Shown here piece after piece: positions 26,277 through 35,375 of a stretch of DNA of 64,000 nt. A program made the position numbers and the translations under genes. Under the pieces are notes generated by a model, which was not told the origin of the DNA, searched no databases, and was given only the letters and a program-made list of their open reading frames with translations. The first letter of the stretch is position 1; each line of letters starts with the position of its first letter. Source of the stretch: Ruminococcus flavefaciens (lineage in GTDB: Bacteria > Bacillota > Clostridia > Oscillospirales > Ruminococcaceae). The DNA is taken from positions 62,001-126,000 of the forward strand of contig NZ_FRCT01000001.1 of assembly GCF_900143025.1 (NCBI RefSeq), read 5' to 3'.

Positions 26277-26300
26277 GTAGAGGCGCACAGTGTGCGCCCG
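26277..26300 (+). repeat. GTAGGGG-family palindrome, GGCGCACA core
   Basis: GTAGA then GGCGCACAGTGTGCGCC then CG; one change in the flank. Confidence 0.7.
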
Positions 26301-26320
26301 TCGGTTCTGCAAAATTACGC

Positions 26321-26347
26321 GGGGCGATGCAGGCATCGCCCCCTACA
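26321..26347 (-). repeat. GTAGGGG palindrome, GGGGCGATGC core
   Basis: Minus strand TGTAG then arms GGGGCGATGC / GCATCGCCCC. A further hairpin GTCCGCGTAAGCGGAC follows at about 26357. Confidence 0.75.
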
Positions 26348-26410
26348 TTCAAATCCGTCCGCGTAAGCGGACACAATAACTCTCAACTTCTGCCAAAAGG
26401 CTTATGCATA

Positions 26411-26434
26411 AAAAAACGGGCATAAAGCCCGTTT
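26411..26434 (-). terminator. Terminator of the dnaX-ybaB-recR operon
   Basis: Minus strand AAAAACGGGC-TTTATG-CCCGTTTTTTT directly after the recR stop. Confidence 0.85.
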
Positions 26435-27037
26435 TTACATATCATTTCTATTTTCGAGTGCCTTGAAAAGAGTTACCTCGTCAGCGTATTCAAGTATACC
26501 GCCCACAGGCAGACCAAAGGCAAGCCTTGTGACCTTTATTCCCATAGGTTTGAGGAGCCCTGCGATATACATAGCAGTAGCATCGCCCTCAACGGTAGGG
26601 TTCGTCGCCATAATGACCTCATTAACTCCCCCTTGGGCAATTCTCGCAAGAAGCTCCTTAACGCGGAGCTTATCGGGAGTTATACCGTCCATAGGTGAAA
26701 GGAGTCCGTGAAGCACATGGTAAACGCCGCCGTACTCTCTTGTGCGCTCGAAGGCTGTAACGTCCTTTGGAGTCTCGACAACGCATATAATGCTTTTGTC
26801 GCGCTGGGGATCGTCACAAATAGGGCATATCTCCCTTTCTGTAAGGTTCTGGCAGCACTTGCAGCAATGAACGTTTTTCTTTGCGTCAATGAGTGCCTTT
26901 GCGAAATCCTCAACAGCCCCTTCGTCCATTGACATAACATGGTAAGCCAGACGCTGGGCGGACTTCATGCCTATACCCGGGAGAGATGCGAATTTTTCCG
27001 CCAGTATCACCAGCGGGAGCGCATTATGGTCAGCCAT
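26435..27037 (-). CDS. recR: Recombination protein RecR
   Basis: 200 residues, the standard length. Helix-hairpin-helix 'SLPGIGMKSAQRLAYH' (about 17-32), the four-cysteine zinc module in 'CCKCCQNLTEREICPICDD', then the Toprim domain from 'CVVETPKDVTAFE' through 'EVIMATNPTVEGDATAMYI'. RecR acts with RecO and RecF to load RecA at gaps. Its start lies 6 bp after the ybaB stop without a clear ribosome binding site, so translation is probably coupled. Confidence 0.96.
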   Translation of the reverse strand: MADHNALPLVILAEKFASLPGIGMKSAQRLAYHVMSMDEGAVEDFAKALIDAKKNVHCCKCCQNLTEREICPICDDPQRDKSIICVVETPKDVTAFERTREYGGVYHVLHGLLSPMDGITPDKLRVKELLARIAQGGVNEVIMATNPTVEGDATAMYIAGLLKPMGIKVTRLAFGLPVGGILEYADEVTLFKALENRNDM

Positions 27038-27043
27038 TATTTA

Positions 27044-27394
27044 TCAGAAAAGACCCGGGAGTGAAACGCCGCCTGTGATCTTGCTCATTTCAGTTTCTGT
27101 TGTAGCCTCAACGTTGTTGATAGCCTCGTTTACAGCGCTGATGATGAGATCCTGGAGCATATCTATATCCTCTGGGTCAACTACCTCAGGCTTGAGAGTG
27201 AGAGACTTGATAGTCTTCTTACCTGTGATAGTTACTTCAACAGCACCGCCGCCGGCAGTTGCAGAGAACTCTCTTGCTTCGATATCTTCCTGAAGCTCAG
27301 TGATCTGATCCTGCATCTTCTGAGCCTGCTTTATCATCTGGTTCATATTCTGAGCACCGCCGCCGTTTACGTTCTTTGGTATTCTTGCTTTCAT
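27044..27394 (-). CDS. ybaB: YbaB/EbfC family nucleoid-associated protein
   Basis: 116 residues: an N-terminal helix 'NMNQMIKQAQKMQDQITELQ', the strand 'EFSATAGGGAVEVTITGKK', and the C-terminal helix 'MLQDLIISAVNEAINNVE'. The family forms DNA-binding dimers. Position between dnaX and recR is conserved in Firmicutes. AAAGGAG precedes the ATG. Confidence 0.94.
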   Translation of the reverse strand: MKARIPKNVNGGGAQNMNQMIKQAQKMQDQITELQEDIEAREFSATAGGGAVEVTITGKKTIKSLTLKPEVVDPEDIDMLQDLIISAVNEAINNVEATTETEMSKITGGVSLPGLF

Positions 27395-27465
27395 TTTTAA
27401 ATTCTCCTTTGAAAATAAAGTTTCTTAGTTTTATATCAAGCAAAATTGTCTTTGCTTTTAAAGCT

Positions 27466-29076
27466 TTACTGGTTTTCTACAGCCGTTTCTATCTTGTTCT
27501 CCATAGCCTTTTTGATAAGCTGTTCCGCAAGGTTTTTCTGCTCAGTAACTGTAGTTGCGCATCTTGCTTTGATTATGAAACGCATACCGAGTACATTTGA
27601 GATAGCCGTACCCAGTGCGGCAGCATTTTCCTTGACTTTGAAAAGCTCCATGAAGAAGCGGTTCTGCGCGGTTATGAAAATATAATTTCCTGCCGTACCT
27701 GCCACTGAGCCGTCAAGGCTTCCTGCAACGGCAGGATTGATTTTCTTGAATTCGTCAAGGACCTCGTTCCAGCGTTCACAGGGGATAATATCCTCAGGCT
27801 TTAGCTTTTTGATATCTATGGTAGGAACTATCTTCTCGTCCGCAGGAGCAGCACTTGCTTCAAGCACTTCTGGCTGTTCGGTCATCTGCTGACCGTTTGC
27901 AGGGACAGCTCTCGGGACAGAGTTGATTTTATTCTCCAACTGTTTTATTTTATCATATATTTCAGAATTGTCAATACTTTCAGGTGTATTCTTTACATTT
28001 CCGCAAAGTTTTATGAGGGACATCTCGAATTCAACGCGCTTGTTCATAGCTCTCTGCATATGCTCGCGGCACTCCTGCAAGGCGGAAAGCCTGTCCATAA
28101 CAGCAGAAAGGTCGGACTTTTCTGCAATAGCTCTGAGTCTTTCCAGCTCGTCAGGCATACATACTATGAGCTTGTCCGCAGTTTCGGGAGAAGCCTTTAT
28201 TAACATCACGTTGCGGAGCTGAGTTATAAGCTCCTCACAAAGCCTTGTAAGGTCCTTTGACATATCGTAAAGGGAGGCTGTGAGCGAAAGAGCCTTTGGG
28301 GTATCGGCATCGGAAATGGCATCGAGGATATCGTAGAGATAGTCTCTGCCTGCGATACCTGCTGCATTTGATACAGCCTCTGCGTTTATGACCTCGGCGC
28401 ATACCGAGCACTGGTCAAGGAGAGATACAGCGTCACGCATACCGCCGTCTGCAAGCTTTGCTATCATAGCCGCACCGTCATCGGTGAGCTGCAAGTCCTC
28501 CTGCTGAGCGATATAGCTTATGCGCTTTGCGATATCTTCTGCCTTTATCCTGCGGAAATCGTAACGCTGACAGCGTGAAACTATAGTTGCGGGGACTTTG
28601 TGTATCTCGGTGGTAGCGAGAATGAATTTAACATACGGGGGAGGTTCTTCCATAATTTTCAGCAGAGCGTTGAAAGCACCTGCGGAAAGCATATGTACCT
28701 CGTCGATGATGTAAATTTTGTAAGCTCCGCGCTCGGGAGTATATACTGCGGCATCGCGGAGGTCGCGGATATTGTCAACGCCGTTGTTGGAAGCAGCGTC
28801 TATTTCGACTATATCGGTAAGTGCGCCGCTGTCCGCATCGCGGCAGATGTCACATTCAAGGCAGGGATTGCCGTTTTTCATATTTCGGCAGTTTACAGCT
28901 TTTGCGAGGATACGGGCGCAGGTAGTCTTACCTGTACCGCGTGAGCCTGTGAAAAGATATGCGTGGGCGGTCTTACCGCTGATTATCTGATTTTTCAGAG
29001 CCTCTGTGGTATATTCCTGAGAGATAACGTCGTCAAAGGTCATTGGACGCCATTTGCGGTAAAGAGCCTTATACAC
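27466..29076 (-). CDS. dnaX: DNA polymerase III subunit gamma/tau
   Basis: 536 residues, the clamp-loader ATPase. 'YRKWRPMTFDDVISQEY' at the N-terminus, Walker A 'GSRGTGKTT' (about 44-52), a four-cysteine zinc motif around 'NPCLECDIC', 'IIDEVHMLS' Walker B and 'LATTEIHKVPATI' sensor. Domain III follows, then a linker rich in Pro and Ala and a C-terminal tau-like domain. It starts at GTG with GGGAGGAAAG upstream, 17 bp after the TPR gene. No frameshift site for a separate gamma form was identified by eye. Confidence 0.96.
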   Translation of the reverse strand: MYKALYRKWRPMTFDDVISQEYTTEALKNQIISGKTAHAYLFTGSRGTGKTTCARILAKAVNCRNMKNGNPCLECDICRDADSGALTDIVEIDAASNNGVDNIRDLRDAAVYTPERGAYKIYIIDEVHMLSAGAFNALLKIMEEPPPYVKFILATTEIHKVPATIVSRCQRYDFRRIKAEDIAKRISYIAQQEDLQLTDDGAAMIAKLADGGMRDAVSLLDQCSVCAEVINAEAVSNAAGIAGRDYLYDILDAISDADTPKALSLTASLYDMSKDLTRLCEELITQLRNVMLIKASPETADKLIVCMPDELERLRAIAEKSDLSAVMDRLSALQECREHMQRAMNKRVEFEMSLIKLCGNVKNTPESIDNSEIYDKIKQLENKINSVPRAVPANGQQMTEQPEVLEASAAPADEKIVPTIDIKKLKPEDIIPCERWNEVLDEFKKINPAVAGSLDGSVAGTAGNYIFITAQNRFFMELFKVKENAAALGTAISNVLGMRFIIKARCATTVTEQKNLAEQLIKKAMENKIETAVENQ

Positions 29077-29093
29077 AGTCTTTCCTCCCTTCG

Positions 29094-29987
29094 TCAGTCG
29101 CTGTTGTGTTCAAGCAGTACAGCCGCCTGCACTTCTTTATAGTAACGTGTAAATCCGATAGAATCTTCGATATGATTGAGGAGAGCCTGTCTGTACAGAG
29201 CCTCGCCCTCTTTGATATTATGGAGCATGGTCTGGGCTATTGCAGCACCGCCGAGTGCATTTGCGTAGCTTTCGCGGCGTTCTATAGCTTCCTCGAACCA
29301 TTTCAGAGCCGTTTTGCCCTCGTTGAGTTTAAGGTACATATCCCCTATTTCGCAGCGTATCCTGTTGCTGTACTGGTAATCCTTGCGGATAAGGAGGTCC
29401 TCATAGAGCTTCATTGCCTTTTCGGTATAGCCGTTCTGAGCATGGCAGCGGGCGATAAAGATCGGCAGCTCGGGGATATAGAAGCCGTTTGCAAGGGCAT
29501 TTTCGTAGCATATCACCGCATTCGGACAGGCTTCGAGGATATGATAGCAGCGTCCGCGGTAAAACTCGTTTACGCCCTTTTCTTCGACGGTCATATTTTT
29601 TTCTTCGTTGCCGAGGTCGGTAAAGACCTCAAGTGCATTTCTGAAATCTCCGTTGTGGAACAGTTCGAGCCCCTTTTCAAATACCGAAGATTTGTGGTTT
29701 ATACCTGTAAAGGCGTTGCCGATAAGCTCATCGTCGTATTTGTGGAAAAGGCTGGTCTTGTATTTCAGCATTTCGTCTGCCATAAAAGCTATGAGAGGCA
29801 GCACAAAGCACACACTCATATACATTAATATATCCGAAACAGGTTCTGTGCTTTCGGGGGCGGAGATCATTTTGTATGTGCAGAAGGCAGCAGTAAACAG
29901 TGCCGAAGCAGCCAGAGCCTTCGGTACAGAACGTATGATAAAAGTCATTACGCGCCGTGTGCGTCTTGCAAGTAACTGAAGAAACAT
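29094..29987 (-). CDS. Membrane-anchored TPR-repeat protein
   Basis: 297 residues from the ATG at 29987 (TAAGGTGA upstream). Two transmembrane helices near the N-terminus (about 15-70) are followed by about five TPR-like helical pairs ('GLELFHNGDFRNALEVFTDL', 'YTEKAMKLYEDLLIRKDYQY', 'NEGKTALKWFEEAIERRESY'). TPRs mediate protein contacts; the partner is unknown. It is the first protein-coding gene before dnaX, downstream of the SRP RNA. Confidence 0.75.
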   Translation of the reverse strand: MFLQLLARRTRRVMTFIIRSVPKALAASALFTAAFCTYKMISAPESTEPVSDILMYMSVCFVLPLIAFMADEMLKYKTSLFHKYDDELIGNAFTGINHKSSVFEKGLELFHNGDFRNALEVFTDLGNEEKNMTVEEKGVNEFYRGRCYHILEACPNAVICYENALANGFYIPELPIFIARCHAQNGYTEKAMKLYEDLLIRKDYQYSNRIRCEIGDMYLKLNEGKTALKWFEEAIERRESYANALGGAAIAQTMLHNIKEGEALYRQALLNHIEDSIGFTRYYKEVQAAVLLEHNSD

Positions 29988-30011
29988 ACATATCACCTTA
30001 TTAAAGAAAAA

Positions 30012-30137
30012 TTCCGGAACATAGATGTGCAGGCTTGCTGCGGCACACAACACGCACCGCTTAATGCTGCTCGGTCTCCCGCCTGACATGGTTCACGGGG
30101 TCTTGTTGCACAGGGCCCACACATCTATATTTCGGAA
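30012..30137 (-). ncRNA. ffs: Signal recognition particle RNA (4.5S/small type)
   Basis: On the minus strand the SRP domain IV sequence is plain: CATGTCAGGCGGGAGACCGA then GCAGC, with the GUCAGG and GAGCAGC loops that bind Ffh. The ends pair over about 17 bp (TTCCGAAATATAGATGTG with CACATCTATGTTCCGGAA, G-U allowed). The region is about 126 nt. SRP RNA directly upstream of dnaX is a conserved Firmicutes arrangement. Exact ends are estimated from the terminal stem. Confidence 0.92.
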
Positions 30138-30178
30138 TTTCAATCACGGATAATATGAGCAGACATTGCTCTTTTACT

Positions 30179-30207
30179 ATGATACCACAAAACGGGCAGT
30201 TTGTCAA
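30179..30207 (-). promoter_or_regulatory. Promoter of the SRP RNA and dnaX region
   Basis: Minus strand TTGACA (30207-30202), 17-bp spacer, TATCAT (30184-30179). Confidence 0.8.
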
Positions 30208-30269
30208 GAATTTTTTTCTTGCGGAACAAACGGGGTGTATATCGTTGTTCTGGCAGCACAATAATAAAG

Positions 30270-30295
30270 AGGGCATACCTTGCGGCATACCCTCA
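30270..30295 (-). terminator. Terminator after the 30314 lipoprotein
   Basis: Minus strand GAGGGTATGCC-GCAA-GGTATGCCCTC (with G-U pairs), followed by TTTATTATT. Confidence 0.7.
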
Positions 30296-30313
30296 CATAG
30301 CTTTTGCGTATTA

Positions 30314-31105
30314 TCAGTCGATAGCAGAGAAGTACTGCTCGTAGTCTGTGATATCCTTGTCAGTAGAATATGAAGTAATGGAAAGTGAGTTGATAAAGTC
30401 GCCTATACGTCTTGCATAGAATGCCTGCTGATAGGTCATATTTAAGTATTCTATGGTATAAACGGCTCTTACATAATCCTGACCTGCAACCTTTACAGTT
30501 TCCGGACCTGATTCAATTGTATACTTCATAGTAGGAACTGCTGCAAACTGTCTGTTTGCTATTTCAAAGTAATCCTCAGCAGTAATATCTTTATCGAGCA
30601 AAGGATTCTTGTTGATATTCTCATATGTTATGATGATGTTCTCGTTTGTTTTAGGGTTCATGCAGAATACATCGTTGACAGTGGTCATATTGACGAGGTC
30701 TGTAACTGCATCGGAATTGCTGCTGTATGTAACGGAAGCTCCTACGTTCATTACCTTGTTTATCATCTCATCATCAAGGTATTTCCAGTCATCGGGAACA
30801 GAAAGCTTGATGCCTGCATACTCGTTTGTGTATACATTGCCGTCTACAACGCCTCTTTTGAAATCTGTACCTTCAGCGGCGGAAGATGAACTGCTGTCAT
30901 TATCCTTGACAGTTGTCTTTTCTTCTTCGTCGGTTTTTGCTTCTGTTTTATCTTCTTCCGCAGTAGTCTTTTCCTCTGCAACAGTAGTAGTCTCGGTTTT
31001 GCTCTTCTTATCTGACTTATTGTCAGAACCTGAATTTCCGCAGCCTGCTAATGTGCAAACTGAAAGCAGGAAAGCGAGAGTGAGCTTTAAGGTAGTTTTT
31101 TTCAT
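30314..31105 (-). CDS. Lipoprotein with PsbP-like domain
   Basis: 263 residues. Signal sequence and lipobox LAGC (Cys at about 22), then a 50-residue low-complexity linker of Glu, Lys, Asp, Thr and Ser. A globular domain follows from 'YTNEYAGIKLSVPDDWKYL' to 'ARRIGDFINSLSITSY', a pattern shared with PsbP/MOG1-like lipoproteins of Firmicutes. Exposed on the outer membrane face; role unknown. Single gene. Confidence 0.7.
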   Translation of the reverse strand: MKKTTLKLTLAFLLSVCTLAGCGNSGSDNKSDKKSKTETTTVAEEKTTAEEDKTEAKTDEEEKTTVKDNDSSSSSAAEGTDFKRGVVDGNVYTNEYAGIKLSVPDDWKYLDDEMINKVMNVGASVTYSSNSDAVTDLVNMTTVNDVFCMNPKTNENIIITYENINKNPLLDKDITAEDYFEIANRQFAAVPTMKYTIESGPETVKVAGQDYVRAVYTIEYLNMTYQQAFYARRIGDFINSLSITSYSTDKDITDYEQYFSAID

Positions 31106-31276
31106 TTTTGATCCTCCGTATAATCACATTGCTGCAATATAGACAGCGAAAATATTATAGCACGTAATTATTAACAAATCAACCCTTTTCTTGCTATTTT
31201 TTTATCTGCTGCTTTCGGCAACGCAGATAAGCTGAAAAGTGAAATGATATATACTAACTGCAAATTAATTTACATA

Positions 31277-31305
31277 TTGACAATATTAGACAATGTATGT
31301 ATAAT
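31277..31305 (+). promoter_or_regulatory. Promoter of the 31337 cyclophilin-like gene
   Basis: TTGACA (31277-31282), 17-bp spacer, TATAAT (31300-31305). Confidence 0.85.
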
Positions 31306-31336
31306 AAAAGTAGTATGCAAAGGAAAGGATATTTAC

Positions 31337-32152
31337 ATGATAAAAAAGAACCATGTTGTCAGACTCGTGCTGATATTTACACTTATAATGGGTGTTTCAT
31401 CGCTTGTTATAATGCTGAGCAATACTCTTGCGGCACGACAGACTGCTTATATAACCGTTGACCCGAACACCATAAAGCTGATACAGCTTGACGGTCCTAA
31501 GGAGGGCGATCCTATCGCCATAGTGGATACAACTATAGGCGAATACAGGTTTGTGCTCTATCCGCAGCAGTCTCCGAAGGCTGTTGAGAATTTCACGAGC
31601 CTTGCAAATGAGGGCTACTATAACGGTACCTACGTCTTTCATTCCGAGGACGGCGTGTATTCAGCTGCAGGCGCTCCAAATAAGGACGGCTCTGCAAAGG
31701 ATAATTCCCACGAGCTTGTAAAAAGAGAGCTTCATCAGGATCTATGGCCGTTCAAGGGCGCTGTGCTTGCTATGAATACTACCATAGACAAGTCCTTCAA
31801 GGAAAAGCTGCTGGGCGGCGGTACTTATTATAACGGAAGCCGTTTTATGGTGCTGAATACAGTTGAATTCAATGACGACTTCAAGAAAGAGCTGAAGGAT
31901 GTATCCGAAAGCCAGAAGCTTGCTGACGCTTTTATCGAAAAGGGCGGCGTTCCGAATTTCTCACAGCAGATGACAGTTATCGGTCAGACCTACAGCGGTC
32001 TTGACGTTGTTGAAAAGCTTGCAAGCCTTCAGACCGAGAACAAGGGCGGCTATAAATTCCCTGTTGAGGACGTTATGATAAATTCTGTCACAATAAGTAC
32101 CTATTCAAATGACGAAAACAAGGCAGAAAAAGTCGAAACCACAACGAAATAA
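31337..32152 (+). CDS. Membrane-anchored cyclophilin-like protein, probably degenerate
   Basis: 271 residues from the ATG at 31337 (AAAGGAAAGGAT upstream). One N-terminal transmembrane helix, then a cyclophilin-type peptidyl-prolyl isomerase fold: 'AIVDTTIGEYRFVLYPQQSPKAVENFTSLANEGYYNG' and 'GLDVVEKLASLQ'. The catalytic FHR segment reads 'YVFHSEDG' and the NGSQFF segment reads 'NGSRFMVL', so the arginine and glutamine of the active site appear to be missing. It may bind rather than isomerise. It precedes a related tandem-cyclophilin lipoprotein that has its own promoter. Confidence 0.8.
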   Translation: MIKKNHVVRLVLIFTLIMGVSSLVIMLSNTLAARQTAYITVDPNTIKLIQLDGPKEGDPIAIVDTTIGEYRFVLYPQQSPKAVENFTSLANEGYYNGTYVFHSEDGVYSAAGAPNKDGSAKDNSHELVKRELHQDLWPFKGAVLAMNTTIDKSFKEKLLGGGTYYNGSRFMVLNTVEFNDDFKKELKDVSESQKLADAFIEKGGVPNFSQQMTVIGQTYSGLDVVEKLASLQTENKGGYKFPVEDVMINSVTISTYSNDENKAEKVETTTK

Positions 32153-32240
32153 ATGGTTTGACAAGTCGTTATTTTTTAGATAAATCTGAACTGTTAAACT
32201 TAATGCTTTGTCCGAAAACACCAAAAAATTGCGGAAACTA

Positions 32241-32269
32241 TTTACAAATCGGATTTTATGATGTATAAT
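32241..32269 (+). promoter_or_regulatory. Promoter of the tandem-cyclophilin gene
   Basis: TTTACA (32241-32246), 17-bp spacer, TATAAT (32264-32269). Confidence 0.75.
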
Positions 32270-32335
32270 ATATAAGTTGAAGTATAATTACTAATAATAA
32301 AAACATGATCTCATATAACTGAGGAGTGGAATTTT

Positions 32336-33820
32336 ATGTTAAAAAAGGTTCTGGCAGGTATTATGTGTATGCTTATGGCTGCGGGCACACTTGCTTCATG
32401 CGGCAATAAGGGTACAGAAACATCTGGAACTTCATCAAGCGATACAACTCAGGGCGATACAACAAATGCTGCGGAGGTTGAAAATGTTGATATCGCAAAC
32501 TTTACACCACCCGAAAAGGGCGATACGATAATAGTAATGAAGATCAAGGACTACGGCACCGTAAAGTTCAGGCTCTTCCCCGAATATGCGGACAAGGGCG
32601 TTGAGAACTTCGTAGAGCTTGCTAAAAAGGGCTACTATGACGGGCTGAAGTTCCACAGAGTCATCAAGGACTTTATGATACAGGGCGGTGACCCGCTGGG
32701 AACAGGCACAGGCGGCGAGTCCATCTGGGGCGAAAAGTTCGACGGCGGTACCGATCCGCATCTTATCCATGTTGCAGGTGCTCTTGCTTATGCAAACAGC
32801 GGCGGCACGGATACAAACGGAAGCCAGTTCTACGTGGTTACGGGAACTGTTCCGACAGACGACGATTTCGAGTATTACAGCCAGAAGGGACTGGAATTCT
32901 CTGAAAACGCCAAAGAGCAGTACAAGAAGGTCGGCGGCGCACCGTGGCTTGACGGCGGTTATACCGTGTTCGGACAGGTCATCGACGGTCTTGATGTGAT
33001 ATTCAAGATACAGAACGTGTCCGTAGATCAGAATTCTTCAATGCCGTTCAAGGACGTTGTAATGGAATCCGTTACCGTAGGCGAATACAACGGCGAGGAT
33101 ATACATTGGTATATCAGTGATTACGAAGAATTTGACGCAGATGAGATAAAAAATTCAACAGGTATGGAAAATGTAACCATATCAAACTTTACCGCTCCAA
33201 AGGAGGGCGAAACTATCGTCAGCATGAAGCTCAAGGGCTATGACGGAGAGGTAAAGATCAAGCTCTTCCCCGAATATGCGGACAAGGGCGTTGAGAATTT
33301 CATAGAGCTTTGCAAAAGAGGCTATTACAATGGTCTCACCTTCCACAGGATCATGAAGGACTTCATGATACAGGGCGGTGACCCTAACGGCGACGGTACA
33401 GGCGGCGATTCCATATTTGAAAAGGGATATGAGGGCGGTACCGATCCGCACCTTATCCATGCAGCAGGAGCAGTTGCTTATGCAAACAGCGGCTCTACTA
33501 ATACAAACGGCAGTCAGTTCTATATCGTGACAGGTGAAGTTTACGGTAAAGACAAAATTGACGAGCTTAAATCCTTTGGATATTCATTTACAGAAAATCA
33601 GGAAGAGGTATATTCCACATACGGCGGAGCACCGTGGCTTGACGGAGATTATACAGTATTCGGTCAGGTATTTGACGGTCTTGATATAGTTTTTGATGTC
33701 CAGAACGTAGAGGTCGATGAAAATAATAACAAGCCTAAAAAGGACGTTGTTATCGAGTCGATGACGGTATCGGAATATAACGGCGAAGAAGTGCGCTGGA
33801 GTATTTCCGATTATAAATGA
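32336..33820 (+). CDS. Lipoprotein with two cyclophilin-type PPIase domains
   Basis: 494 residues. Lipobox LASC (Cys at about 22) and a Thr/Ser linker, then two full cyclophilin domains (about 60-245 and 285-475). Each has 'FH[RI].KDFMIQGGDP', 'AYANSG' and 'TNGSQFY[VI]V', i.e. the catalytic Arg, Gln and hydrophobic pocket residues, so both look active. They are close duplicates. As an extracytoplasmic foldase it would act on secreted proteins. Ribosome binding site GAGGAGTGG. Confidence 0.92.
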   Translation: MLKKVLAGIMCMLMAAGTLASCGNKGTETSGTSSSDTTQGDTTNAAEVENVDIANFTPPEKGDTIIVMKIKDYGTVKFRLFPEYADKGVENFVELAKKGYYDGLKFHRVIKDFMIQGGDPLGTGTGGESIWGEKFDGGTDPHLIHVAGALAYANSGGTDTNGSQFYVVTGTVPTDDDFEYYSQKGLEFSENAKEQYKKVGGAPWLDGGYTVFGQVIDGLDVIFKIQNVSVDQNSSMPFKDVVMESVTVGEYNGEDIHWYISDYEEFDADEIKNSTGMENVTISNFTAPKEGETIVSMKLKGYDGEVKIKLFPEYADKGVENFIELCKRGYYNGLTFHRIMKDFMIQGGDPNGDGTGGDSIFEKGYEGGTDPHLIHAAGAVAYANSGSTNTNGSQFYIVTGEVYGKDKIDELKSFGYSFTENQEEVYSTYGGAPWLDGDYTVFGQVFDGLDIVFDVQNVEVDENNNKPKKDVVIESMTVSEYNGEEVRWSISDYK

Positions 33821-33931
33821 TCTCTTTAAGCCACGGGCTTATTGAATAATTTTCGGCTGAATGCCGACGAACAAAAGAAAGAAATTCGGGAGCAGAAAAA
33901 AATACCCCGAAAAACTAAGGAGAGAAAATAT

Positions 33932-35236
33932 TTGGATAAGTTTGTTGTAAAGGGCGGAAGACGCCTTCATGGCGAAGTAACTATCAGCGGAGCTAAAAAT
34001 GCAGCTGTAGCGATCCTTCCTGCTGTAATTCTTTCAGATGAGCCATGCGTTATAGAAAATGTTCCTTATATCAGCGATGTAAGGATATGTATCCGTATTC
34101 TTGAGGAAATGGGCGCAGAAGTGACCAATATCGCAAAGGATACCTACAGGATAGATCCTACGACTATCAGCAAATTCTGTGTTCCTTATGAGTATGCAAG
34201 AAAAATGCGTGCTTCCTATTACTTCCTCGGTGCTCTTCTGGGCAAATTCAATAAAGCAAGAGTTTCCATGCCGGGCGGATGTCCTCTCGGAGACCGTCCG
34301 ATAGATCAGCACTTAAAGGCTTTCACAGCCCTCGGTGCAAAGCATACCCTCAGTCAGGGCATGATAGATCTTACTGCTGACAAGCTCAGCGGCAATCAGA
34401 TCTTCTTTGACGTTGTTACAGTAGGAGCTACAATGAATGCAATGCTGGCTGCTGTAAAGGCTGAGGGACTTACAATAATCGAAAATGCGGCAAAGGAGCC
34501 TCATATCGTTGATCTTGCGAACTTCCTCAACTCCATGGGCGCAAATATCATGGGTGCAGGTACTGACGTTATCAAGATCAGAGGCGTTGAGCATCTTCAC
34601 GGCACTACTTATGCAGTTATACCCGATCAGATAGAAGCAGGTACATTTATGGTGGCAGTTGCCGCAACAAAGGGCGATGTTCTTATCAAGAACGTTATCC
34701 CGAAGCATCTTGAATCCATTACCAAAAAGCTTGAAAAGATCGGTGTCAATATCGAACAGTTCGATGACAGTATAAGAGTCTGGGTAGACGGACCGCTGGT
34801 AAAGACAAATGTCAAGACAGCTCCTCACCCGGGATTCCCAACTGATATGCAGTCTCAGATAGCTACACTTCTGTGTCTTGCAGAGGGTACAAGTATTATT
34901 ACCGAGAATATCTGGGAGCAGCGTTTCCGCTATGTGGACGAGCTCAGAAGAATGGGCGCGGATATCACTGTAAACGGCAAGGTAGCTCTTATAGAGGGCA
35001 CAGGCAAGCTTATGGGAGCTCCCGTAAAGGCTTGTGACCTGAGAGCAGGCGCAGCACTTATCATTGCAGGACTTGCTGCAAGCGGCGTTACCGAGATCGA
35101 GGATATCTACCATATCGAAAGAGGTTATGACTGCATGGAGGGCAAGCTTCGTGCTCTTGGTGCGGACATCGAAAAGGTAAGCGTTCCCGATAAGGCTGAG
35201 GGAACAAAGACCGACGGCGCAAAGGCTGCGGTTTAA
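33932..35236 (+). CDS. murA: UDP-N-acetylglucosamine 1-carboxyvinyltransferase
   Basis: First committed step of peptidoglycan synthesis, in the cytoplasm. 434 residues if started at the TTG at 33932, with AAGGAGAG 7 bp upstream; the frame is open to a TTG at 33842, which would add 30 charged residues. The EPSP-synthase-like fold is clear: 'KGGRRLHGEVTISGAKNAA' with the substrate lysine, and the catalytic Cys in 'MPGGCPLGDRPIDQHLK' (the fosfomycin target). C-terminal 'YHIERGYDCMEGKLRALGA' is also typical. Confidence 0.96.
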   Translation: MDKFVVKGGRRLHGEVTISGAKNAAVAILPAVILSDEPCVIENVPYISDVRICIRILEEMGAEVTNIAKDTYRIDPTTISKFCVPYEYARKMRASYYFLGALLGKFNKARVSMPGGCPLGDRPIDQHLKAFTALGAKHTLSQGMIDLTADKLSGNQIFFDVVTVGATMNAMLAAVKAEGLTIIENAAKEPHIVDLANFLNSMGANIMGAGTDVIKIRGVEHLHGTTYAVIPDQIEAGTFMVAVAATKGDVLIKNVIPKHLESITKKLEKIGVNIEQFDDSIRVWVDGPLVKTNVKTAPHPGFPTDMQSQIATLLCLAEGTSIITENIWEQRFRYVDELRRMGADITVNGKVALIEGTGKLMGAPVKACDLRAGAALIIAGLAASGVTEIEDIYHIERGYDCMEGKLRALGADIEKVSVPDKAEGTKTDGAKAAV

Positions 35237-35248
35237 TAAGACATAATG

Positions 35249-35277
35249 GCTGCTGCACATATGTGCGGCAGCTTTTT
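35249..35277 (+). terminator. Terminator of murA
   Basis: GCTGCTGCACA-TA-TGTGCGGCAGC followed by TTTTT. Confidence 0.85.
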
Positions 35278-35283
35278 CATCTA

Positions 35284-35359
35284 TAGCCCTTAGCTATTAG
35301 CCGTTAGGCTTGTTATGGCTGCATTTGCAGCCAATTTCTAAAGGCTAAGGGCTAACGGC
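35284..35359. repeat. Compound repeat: inverted TTAGCCN arrays around a palindrome
   Basis: Left array 35284-35307 (TTAGCTA, TTAGCCG units), centre GGCTGCATTTGCAGCC (35317-35332), right array 35338-35359 in the inverse direction (GGCTAAGGGCTAACGGC). Same plan as 3031-3133. Confidence 0.65.
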
Positions 35360-35375
35360 TTCAAAAAGGAGATTT

